Shown piece after piece: positions 57,001 through 64,000 of a stretch of 64,000 nt of DNA (position 1 is the stretch's first letter; each line of letters begins with the position of its first letter). This DNA is from Xiphydria camelus (taxonomy: Eukaryota > Arthropoda > Insecta > Hymenoptera > Xiphydriidae), in assembly GCA_963678675.1 (NCBI GenBank), contig OY783192.1:27831184-27895183 (forward strand). The letters are read 5' to 3'. The notes beneath the pieces are model-generated. The model did no database searches. It was not told the DNA's origin and saw nothing but the letters and a program-made list of their open reading frames with translations. The position numbers and the translations under genes were made by a program.

Positions 57001-59642
57001 ACATCTTTCCCCATGCCAACTTCAAGTTAATAATTCTAACATCACCCGCGCAACTCATCCGCTGACGCTTATAAGCGGCAGTGAATGGGTTAAGTTAGGT
57101 TAGGTTGGCTTTGCGTCAGCTGCGTTGACTTGTGCTGCGAATGCGTGGCGTTGGACACACTGACTGCCAACTTCAAGTAATAATCGCAGTGATATCATCT
57201 CGAGAGAGTGTGCCACTTTTATTTCACGCACTGCGCAGGTTATTTCACGCACTGCGCAACCTTTCACACATTAGTGCGTAAGACGTCATTTCACATGCGT
57301 CACTAGCGTCGAGGACGCCCGTTAAACCGAGTATTTGGCACTGAGTGACAAAAATAACTATATCGCTATCGGATGGCCCCCTTCGTACTGTACAATTTCA
57401 TTTCAGCAAAAATATTTTGTGAACCCTTATAGTTTCGAAGATATCTAAGGTGCTAATAGTTAATGCCCCACCTTGTATATGGAAGTCTTTTTCGGGTTAG
57501 TCGACTATCCTAAAAGTATATTCCCCCCGCCCCCAAGAAATATTCAATAATTCAAAACTTCAATAAAACTACAGCAACCGAGAGAAATCAGTGGAAATAT
57601 TCAAGCTGAAAATTATTGAGGGGATTGACTGTTCGTCTGTGAATACCATTTTGTAATGATTGAAAAAGAAAACCCTCATCATTGAGGTAATACACATTAC
57701 TTGCGTCATCTAATCGCATGCAATTCTTAATTACGATCAAATGCACATCAACTCTTACTGTATTCCTTCAGCAGATTAATAATGGAGTAACTATCTGCAT
57801 GCAATCCGAGTAGCGATAACGTAATCACGATATTGTCGCCAACTACCTGATTTAGTATAACTTTAGAGATAAATTCAAGCACGATCATCTCCACTTTCTC
57901 ATAATAATTATATACCAGGTATTTTAGAATACACTGCGGTAAATGCTGATATCATAGCAAAACCTTTGTATAGCTTACTCTTAAAAATAGCGCAAAATCG
58001 TCTCTAGGAGCATACTAATTATCTTACTACGTCGTATATTCTAGAGCACCTAGTATGTTTATATAATTGTTTCATAAAAGAATTCCGCATATGCCTACAT
58101 ACTTTATCAGATGCATATACTATGTCGAAGAGCGCAAGGGTCGTTGCTGCGATGCCTATCGCTGGACCATTTACTACAGCTACCAATAACTTCGGATAAA
58201 GAATAAGAGAGTTTATGAAGGCTCTGTAATAAGAAATAATGCGACGGTTAATAGTTTGCTTTGATCTTACGATCAAGGCCATATTTGTACCTATAAATGG
58301 AAATTATTGTTCTTATTGCATAAAGTGAAACAACTGATACAGGTTCCAAAAAATTATGTAATAAAACATATACGGATTAGTCATGCAGCACGGTTATATT
58401 GTTACGTAATTTGCTGGTGGAATAGATGGATTTGTGGTTGAGAAGGTGGAATAAAAGAATCGCAGTGTCATATGAATAAAACAGATAAATCTAGTTGAAG
58501 AATCTTCAAATATAGGGGTACTTCACTCTTGCAGATAATACAGTAGGGGATAGATTTCTAGCTGAAGTGGAAGAACAACAAAATTGGAAGTCCTATGTAC
58601 GTACGTAATTAGAGTAAATATTCAGCTAGAAAAATTCCACTTATGTAAGCTATTCATTTTTGACAATGTGAGTGTGCAAATTTCTTGAGAAACAGAATGC
58701 CAACTTTCCACATGATATGTGCGAATGAGAGATATGTAGAAATATGAACTTATTGCAGGGGATTCAAATGTTAACTTATAGCATGTGTTATAAAGTATAG
58801 TTTCTTAAATTGAGCCACTTCCTTCGGGTCTCAGATTTACAAGTTTATTGAATTTATTTATTTATAGAGATCAACTCATTTGTGAAGTGACACAATTTGG
58901 AAAACTTACTTCTGCTTAATATTAATAAGTTGCAGCTTTTCTAGTCTTTCGATAATACTGCTAATCGAATGCTATGAAAACTGCACTGATTCATGTGCCT
59001 AGAATGCTATTATAATAGAATTAACTGCAAGAAAATGACTATTAAAGAGTGATTTAAATCTGATTACAGAACAATTATTTGATAGTACATACCTCAATAC
59101 AGTCATTGATTTGTTAACAGCTGATACTAGATCTCCTGTACCTGACATTAATACGGAAGCAGCTAAATCATTTCCACTACTGTAAAAGTCTCCAGCCCCT
59201 GTTAATATTAATGCATGAATATTCTCATTCTTTGCTGATTCCTCCAGAATAGTTGTTAATTCCTTGTACATCTGTAAACAAGTACGATTTAGTTCTTCTA
59301 TACACTTAAGCTACAGACAAATATAAGATGTTGAAGCAAACACTCTTCGTCTATATTTTCATATTGCTCGATACTAACATTTTTTAAAAACAGCTAATAT
59401 ACACTAAATAGTAATTGACTCCTCAAATTCTACTATGTACATTCCTCATTTTTATTTATGCTCTGTCTCTCCAAGCTGCCAAATTATCAGTTATTTTATC
59501 TTATATGCATATTCATTACTAAAACTTGAAAAAATCGTACCGCGAATGTGAGCGCATTTTTTTTCTTCGGTCTGTTGAGAACCACTTTTTGCAATCCATT
59601 TTGTATCGTAATTAGAATGGGAAGAGACTCGTCGTTTGACAT
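54001..59642 (-). CDS. Enoyl-CoA delta-isomerase 2-like, peroxisomal, 6 exons
   Basis: Moves 3-cis/trans double bonds to 2-trans so that unsaturated fatty acids can continue through beta-oxidation. Exons on the minus strand: 59642-59541, 59271-59093, 58223-58103, 55886-55797, 55637-55497, 54156-54001. They total 789 nt, 262 residues, and phase matches at all junctions. The crotonase fold is clear: [11 protein letters not shown] at the start, oxyanion-hole segment [12 protein letters not shown] (~62-72), [17 protein letters not shown] (~109-125), and catalytic Glu149 in LGLVAEGCS, the position used by ECI2/Eci1p isomerases. It lacks the N-terminal acyl-CoA-binding domain of vertebrate ECI2. 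The C-terminus SKI is a PTS1-like signal, arguing for peroxisomes. Introns 3 and 5 (58102-55887, 55496-54157) are swollen by repeat insertions. Confidence 0.92.
54716..55452 (-). mobile_element. Inverted copy of the GTTATTTTTGTCAC repeat family in ECI2 intron 5
   Basis: It starts GTGACTTTTTGTCACCCAGT then GTCAAAAACCTCGG, and ends CGCACTCGTATCGAAAATAAC. Within it are the GTGAAATCGTGTTTCACGCA modules and, near the end, GCCGTTTTTAACGAGTGTGA with a strong hairpin of GCCGCACTCGCTTCG/GCGGCAAACTTC. The copy also has a poly-G/C-rich patch at 55227-55270. It reads opposite to the copies at 50.5 and 56.7 kb. It ends only ~45 bp from the exon 5 donor. Confidence 0.7.
56455..56652 (+). pseudogene. Mariner-like transposase C-terminal remnant
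   Basis: The frame reads [20 protein letters not shown], then [20 protein letters not shown] and HLL. The DMQQRI...GHHFEHLL ending is characteristic of DUF4817-family insect transposases. Everything upstream has been deleted. The reading frame continues past HLL into the adjacent repeat only by chance. Confidence 0.7.
56728..56811. repeat. 35-bp inverted repeat hairpin
   Basis: TATACGCGGTATAGCGCTAT followed by ACTGAGAATAACC is repeated in exact reverse complement about 14 bases later (GGTTATTCTCAGTATAGCGC, TATACCGCG). The stem itself contains the palindromes GGTATAGCGCTATACC and TATAGCGCTATA. Confidence 0.85.
56879..56900 (+). repeat. Run of 22 G residues
   Basis: Uninterrupted G homopolymer in a nested repeat. 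It could fold as a G-quadruplex. Its exact length is likely uncertain in any assembly. Confidence 0.9.
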
Positions 59643-59800
59643 TTTATGTGGACTTTTGATAACAATTTGACTTTAGAAAAGTTAACAAGTGGCACGAGCC
59701 GACTGCACGGGAGAGAGAGCACTTATCCTTTTTTTTTTCTATAGTCCAGTCTACAAAACACAAAAGCCCCTGACTTCATAGTTTCTTTATTATTTGAAAA

Positions 59801-60024
59801 TACACCCGGGTCACCCGGGTTCACGGATTCTGAACATAGCGACTTTTCAAAATGTAATTTTTAAACGTAACAGCCAATTAGCAATTAAATCTCATACTTT
59901 CATTAGCTAATGCGGCCTTTGCCCTGGATAATAAAAGCATGATAATTAATTATTCATTGGTTAGTATATTGAAATATGACATTTTGAAAAGTCACTATGT
60001 TCAGGATCCGTGAACCCGGGTGTA
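59801..60024. mobile_element. 224-bp MITE, TACACCCGGGT ends
   Basis: TTCACGGATTCTGAACATAG then CGACTTTTCAAAATG on the left is mirrored at the right (CATTTTGAAAAGTCACTATG, TTCAGGATCCGTGAACCCGG). The left terminus has an extra TCACCCGGG duplication of 9 bp. It lies ~160 bp upstream of the isomerase start codon, so it may be part of or next to that promoter. Confidence 0.8.
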
Positions 60025-60032
60025 CTACCTAC

Positions 60033-60335
60033 TACCATATGTCCGCGATCAAAGAGCCCATAGCAAAATTGCGAGTTTTGCATGAGCACCTCTGTGGGTC
60101 TCCTCGTCCAATAGAATCACCGGAGAAGCGTGATGCGCATGCGTAGTCATCCGCGAGTGCAGTTCGACTTCGATTTCGATTCTCGCATCTCGAAATCGAA
60201 GTTGAACTGCACTCGCGGAAGACTACGCATGCGCATTCACGCTTCTCCGGTGATTCTATTGGATGAGGAGACCCACAGAGGTGCTCGCAAAACTCGCAAT
60301 TTTGCTATGGGCTCTTTGATCGCGGACATATGGTA
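60033..60335. mobile_element. 303-bp near-perfect palindrome (foldback MITE)
   Basis: It starts TACCATATGTCCGCGATCAA and ends TTGATCGCGGACATATGGTA. The arms pair almost without error for ~140 bp, including GATTCTATTGG and GCATGCGTAGTC segments. The turn is a short TCTCGCATC loop inside GAAATCGAAG arms. Open frames crossing it simply read the palindrome. Confidence 0.88.
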
Positions 60336-60828
60336 CAGTGCTTAAGGTTATGAATGAAGAACAATTTAGCAAAGTTCCTCAAATTTAAATTAGATGGCGC
60401 AAGCTGTACTGGTTGAATTTTCCAAATTACCTCTATTAAACTCCTTCTCTTTAGTTTTATTGCATTAAGACATAAATATGCGCAAATTCAACATTAATCT
60501 ACTCAGCAAACAAAAAATATACCTAGGTAGTCGCTAGGTGATGAAAACATGGCCTTAAGGCTAAATGTCCCCGACAAATAGCATGAAATTTAGATGGCTG
60601 CACTGTTAGGGCAAAATTTTCTTAGTAATTTATTCGGAAACGGCTGTAGGTACATATGTTCATTCTGAAAACGGATTTATTAATTGTTCATGTACCTAAT
60701 TTAAGGAAATTGGTTTATAAAAAATTACAGTTTATTATAAACATTCTTTTAAAAGAAAAAAACTGAAAAATTCACTTTTTCCAAAAAAATCACCGTATGT
60801 ATCATCCCAAATTAAACAAGCAGATATA

Positions 60829-61132
60829 TCGACATTGCCGAAATTTTACCGACGGTCAAGAATTTTATAGTTAGAGTTGGCTTGAGAAGAGTGCGCTGTG
60901 TGTGCTGCGTGAGAGCGAAAAGTGTCAAACGTCTGATTTCCCGATAGCTATTAATTTAAGAGATCGAAGTGTTTCGTCTATTGTTCAATACTTCGATTTT
61001 CCGAATTGACAGCTATCGAGAAATCAGACGTTTGACACGTTTCGCTCTCACGCAGCACACACAGTGCACTCTTCTCAAGCCAACTCTAACTATAAAATTC
61101 TTGACCGTCGGTAAAGTTTCGGCAATGTCGGT
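60829..61132. mobile_element. ~300-bp palindrome, GACATTGCCGAAA arms
   Basis: The left arm ATCGACATTGCCGAAATTTT, ACCGACGGTCAAGAATTTTA, TAGTTAGAGTTGGCTTGAGA is mirrored at 61035-61132. The pairing continues through GTGTGTGCTGCGTGAGAGCG and TGTCAAACGTCTGATTTC to a loop near 60970. Parts of the stem (AGTTAGAGTTGG, GAATTGACA) recur in the palindrome at 62770-63070, so the two are relatives. Confidence 0.82.
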
Positions 61133-61435
61133 ATACCGTATGTCCCACTCTGTACGGCCCCAATAGCCAAGTTTCGTCACTACGAGCGCACTGTGCCGTC
61201 ACGCGGTGGAGTTAGGAAACATCACAGTGACCTTATCGTGCGTGCCCCCACGGACGTCACAGTGGCGACACGGAGTGGCAACGGCGAGTGAGGTTACTGT
61301 GACTGCACAGCGATCGTCACTACAATAGCACTGTGCAGTCACGCGGTGCGCTTTCAAAATAATTGTCGGTATGAAGATTTGCAAAAAGGGAACGCACACA
61401 GTGACTTTACCCGCCTAGAGATGTCGCTTCTTTCT

Positions 61436-61556
61436 TTTTTTTTTCCGTGCCCTACCGGGATTTGAACATGCGATCCTTGGGATATCCTATGCCAGATGCC
61501 TCGAGACTGGGAAACGTTTTCGCATTACGCCACCGACTCTTCGAGAGATGTTGGTC
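61436..61556 (-). ncRNA. tRNA-derived SINE or tRNA pseudogene
   Basis: On the minus strand the segment has a box-A-like GGTGGCGTAATGCG, and ~70 nt later a good box-B-like GCATGTTCAAATCCCGG. The sequence then reads TAGGGCACGG and goes straight into an A-rich tail with AAAAAAAAGAAAGAAG. The 5' acceptor strand needed to pair with TAGGGCAC is missing and the variable region is too long. A functional tRNA is therefore unlikely; a SINE head with A-tail fits best. Confidence 0.5.
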
Positions 61557-61879
61557 GATTCCAGTCATATATAGAAACCGGACATAACAGTGACTGCTCT
61601 CGAAGGTTCTCGTTAAATTTTTTAAAATAATTTGATATGTTCTTTTTCAAAACAGTAGCGATTATGATAATTATTCATTCACTATTTATAGTAGAATATT
61701 CGTCAAGAATCATGTTAAAGTTAACCCATTATCGCCCAGCGTCTTATGTAGAGGACGGCCATTTGGAATTTTTATCTCATAACCTCTGAGTAACAAATCA
61801 TGCAATTTTCGTAAAGAAAATCCACCAGAAATTAATTTGGGCTTTAATGGGTTAAGTTCACGATGGAATTTTTGTATTA

Positions 61880-62391
61880 TAAGGTGTTGGAATTAATTTG
61901 TAGCGTCGATCTTAACACTAAATGGCACGTAGGTAGTACAGTATTTCGTTGTTACCGACAGTAATGTAATATCGTAAACATCACCATTTAATTGTAAGAA
62001 TTCTTTATACATAAGTGTGACATGACATCATTATCTTCAAATTTATTCGGCTCCTTGTCATCCAAGTCGAAATCACCAGCTTTAAAACGTGCAAACCACT
62101 TCCGACGCGTTTGCTCGCAGCTAGAGCATGTACACTTCCACTAAATACGTAGCTGCACTTTTGTTCATATTAAAATAATGAAGCAAAACTCCCCGCAAGA
62201 ACACTTTATTCGGCACAAATTTTGATATATTCAATAAATTATTATAAAATGTTGTTATTCATGATTTGAAAAAAGGTTATGTACCAACCAAGTTGGAAGT
62301 TGACTTATCACCAGTAGGAAAACGTCTTAAAAGTTTGGGCATGATCATATTTTTTCATTAAAAAACGCTACGAATTAATTCCAACACCTAA
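61880..62391 (-). mobile_element. Internally deleted mariner, left-arm copy
   Basis: This is the reverse-complement twin of 63364-63875, with ends AAGGTGTTGGAATTAATTTG and TACGAATTAATTCCAACACC. It shares the short transposase relic. The left terminus is slightly altered (TATAAGG instead of TTAGG). Confidence 0.82.
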
Positions 62392-62511
62392 TATATAATT
62401 TTTAATTTTTATTGAACAATTTGGATTTTTTAAAAGATTAAGTCACAGTGGCGTCACAGTTACGTCACCCAATGACAATCACTCCGTGGCATCCCAGTAA
62501 CGTATGAGTAA

Positions 62512-62657
62512 AGGCCATCACACGTGAAAAAACGTAAGCAGTAACAGTAAGGATTGACCAATCAGAAATATTATTCTTACGGAATTATGCTTAAACAGGC
62601 TTTCTGATTGGTCAATCTTTACTGTTACTGCTTACGTTTTTTCACGTGTGATGGCCT
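62512..62657. mobile_element. 146-bp palindromic MITE with proven TAA duplication
   Basis: It begins AGGCCATCACACGTGAAAAA and ends TTTTTCACGTGTGATGGCCT, pairing across ~65 bp through GATTGACCAATCAGAAA. TAA flanks both sides. The right arm of the surrounding inverted repeat (63241-63257) reads GTGACGTTACTCATACG without an insert. The empty target was therefore CGTATGAGTAACGTCAC and the 3-bp TAA is a true duplication. TWA targets are characteristic of PIF/Harbinger. Confidence 0.9.
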
Positions 62658-62759
62658 TAACGTCACTCGGTGACAATCACGCGGTGGCGGCACAGTGCAG
62701 CTCCCGTGCCAACACGGCGTGCTGCCACCGCGTGATGCTCGGGTGAAAGTCACGCTTGG

Positions 62760-63075
62760 CTATCGGGGGGGCCAGTTTGAATTTACCTTCGGGGAAGCTT
62801 GGTCGGTACTTGAGTGATTTAATACCGGTAGAAGTCGAGTCGGTAGTTAGAGTTTGTGTCAATTCGAGAGATCAAAGCGTCTAACCTCGAAATTATGGAT
62901 TTAAATGGAATGGAAATTACTCACCATTATTCACAAATTCATAATTTCGAGGTTAAACGCTTCGATCTCCCGAATTGACACCAACTCTAACTACCGACTC
63001 GACTTCTACCGGTATTAAATCACTCAAGTACCGACCAAGCCTCCCCGAAGGTAACTTCAAACTGGCCCGTACAGA
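62760..63075. repeat. Central palindrome of the large inverted repeat
   Basis: GGGCCAGTTTGAATTTACCT, TCGGGGAAGCTTGGTCGGTA and AATACCGGTAGAAGTCGAG on the left are mirrored on the right, with GAGGTTAGACGC/GCGTCTAACCTC-like pairing near the turn (~62905-62935). Stem length is ~135 bp. It is related to the 60829-61132 palindrome. Confidence 0.8.
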
Positions 63076-63363
63076 GTGGGACATACGGTATCTGCGTGTT
63101 TAATTTCCCCGATAGCCAAGTTTCGTCACTACCGTACCCCGATAGCCAAGCGTGACTTTCACCCGAGCGTCACGCGGTGGCAGCACGCCGTGTTGGCACG
63201 GGAGCTGCACTGTGCCGCCACCGCGTGATTGTCACCGAGTGACGTTACTCATACGTTACTGGGATGCCACGGAGTGATTGTCACTGGGTGACGTTACTGT
63301 GACGCCAATGTGCTTAATCTTTTAAAAAATCCAAATTGTTCAATAAAAATTAAAAATTGTATA

Positions 63364-63875
63364 TTAGGTGTTGGAATTAATTCGTAGCGTTTTTTAATGA
63401 AAAAATATAATCATGCCCAAACTTTTAAGACGTTTTCTTACTGGTGATAAGTAAACTCCCAACTTGGTTGGTACATAACCTTTTTTCAAATCATAAATAA
63501 CAACACTTTATAATAATTTATTGAATATATCAAAATTTGTGCCGAATAAAGTGTTCTTGCGGGGAGTTTTGCTTCATTATTTTAATATGAACAAAAGTGC
63601 AGCTACGTATTTAGTGGAAGTGTACATGCTCTAGCTGCGAGCAAACGCGTCGGAAGTGGTTTGCACGTTTTAAAGCTGGTGATTTCGACTTGGATGACAA
63701 GGAGCCGAATAAATTTGAAGATAATGATGTCATGTCACACTTATGTATAAAGAATTCTTACAATTAAATTGTGATGTTTACGATATTACATTACTGTCGG
63801 TAACAACGAAATACTGTACTACCTGCGTGCCAGTTAGTGTTAAGATCGACGCTACAAATTAATTCCAACACCTAA
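63364..63875 (+). mobile_element. Internally deleted mariner, right-arm copy (512 bp)
   Basis: The TIRs are TTAGGTGTTGGAATTAATTC and its inverse AATTAATTCCAACACCTAA, with TA on both sides. At ~63630-63705 a plus-strand relic reads CEQTRRKWFARFKAGDFDLD DKE, the start of a mariner transposase; the catalytic domain has been deleted. Its twin lies in the left arm. Confidence 0.85.
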
Positions 63876-64000
63876 TAATACAAAAATTCCATCGTGAACT
63901 TAACCCATTAAAGCCCAAATTAATTTCTGGTGGATTTTCTTTGCGAAAATTGCATGATTTGTTACTCAGAGGTTATGAGAAAAAAATTCCAAATGGCCGT

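Larger units (their letters stand above)
56666..57358 (+). mobile_element. Copy 3 of the GTTATTTTCG repeat family, nested
   Basis: The left end reads TTATTTTCGTTATGAGGGCG then TGAAGCGCCGTTTTTAACG; the right end reads TTTGGCACTGAGTGACAAAA then ATAAC. Its right two-thirds closely match 50447-50712. Inside it are a 35-bp perfect hairpin and a 22-G run. It sits within the 56213-57475 mariner-like element, so it is the younger of the two. Confidence 0.7.
56213..57475 (+). mobile_element. Mariner-like element with CAGGGTGGGGCATTAAC ends
   Basis: The left arm CAGGGTGGGGCATTAACTAT then TAGCACCTTAGATATCTTAG is mirrored at the right as AGATATCTAAGGTGCTAATA then GTTAATGCCCCACCTTG. The arms extend ~125 bp through GGGGGCCATCCGATAGCG. 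A transposase C-terminus remains inside. The right half is filled by a later insertion of the 56666-57358 repeat. Confidence 0.82.
61755..64000. repeat. Very large inverted repeat, continuing past the window end
   Basis: The left arm from 61755 (ACGGCCATTTGGAATTTTTA) is mirrored by the right arm to 64000 (AAATTCCAAATGGCCGT). The arms each contain an internally deleted mariner copy and share CACTCCGTGGCATCCCAGTA segments. The centre (~62760-63070) is itself palindromic. The mirror appears to run off the right edge of the window, so its true extent is unknown. Unequal arm length is explained mostly by a nested 146-bp MITE in the left arm. Confidence 0.85.

Noticed and set aside
61436..61556. 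Functional tRNA gene
   Set aside because: The 5' acceptor strand does not pair with the 3' strand and the region between boxes is too long; kept only as a SINE/pseudogene candidate.

Overview
This window is animal nuclear DNA, almost certainly from an insect and probably a hymenopteran. The genes carry spliceosomal introns with GT..AG borders. The intergenic DNA is AT-rich and crowded with class II inverted-repeat elements. An errantivirus-type (gypsy class, env-carrying) LTR element is present, as is a two-gene unit of a Tnp2-like transposase plus a DUF4806-like protein, which I associate with hymenopteran and other insect genomes. The species call is inference; the eukaryotic features are read directly.

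Host genes, all on the minus strand: (1) a complete phospholipase C-beta gene of the Plc21C/PLCB1 type, rebuilt here as 19 coding exons (33042 down to 5553, 1279 residues, reading phase continuous across every junction); (2) a four-exon cornichon family member 4 gene (CNIH4-like, 35722-34612, 154 residues); (3) a six-exon peroxisomal enoyl-CoA delta-isomerase of the ECI2 type without an ACBP domain (59642-54001, 262 residues, C-terminal SKI). Plc21C would couple Gq receptors to PIP2 hydrolysis, the cornichon protein would help export cargo such as GPCRs from the ER, and the isomerase serves unsaturated fatty-acid beta-oxidation. Nothing suggests the three are co-regulated.

Mobile layer: the Plc21C introns hold many short inverted-repeat elements and a decayed mariner-like element split by a TTAA-flanked insertion. 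From 36.3 to 37.9 kb lie two clean TIR elements with target-site duplications. From 38.2 to 46.3 kb lies an env-bearing retroelement: gag, a -1 slippery heptamer, protease-RT-RNase H, integrase in another frame, env, and a 258-bp 3' LTR. I could not find that LTR's sequence at the 5' end. The LTR abuts a truncated Tnp2-like transposase with an internal stop, followed by an intact six-exon DUF4806-like gene on the plus strand. From 50 to 54 kb is a 3.1-kb TIR element containing tandem inverted repeat units and a nested 1.2-kb TTAA-flanked insertion that itself carries an orphan coding-like segment. The last 4.2 kb (59.8-64 kb) is a run of near-perfect palindromes and a very large inverted repeat that continues past the window end.

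Several nested insertions can be dated relative to each other and their target-site duplications proved inside this window, because the other arm of the host palindrome preserves the empty site. I found no CRISPR, operon or other prokaryotic feature and no convincing functional tRNA. The most unusual content is the architecture of nested elements, the retroelement with mismatched ends, and the orphan coding segment inside a TTAA element.
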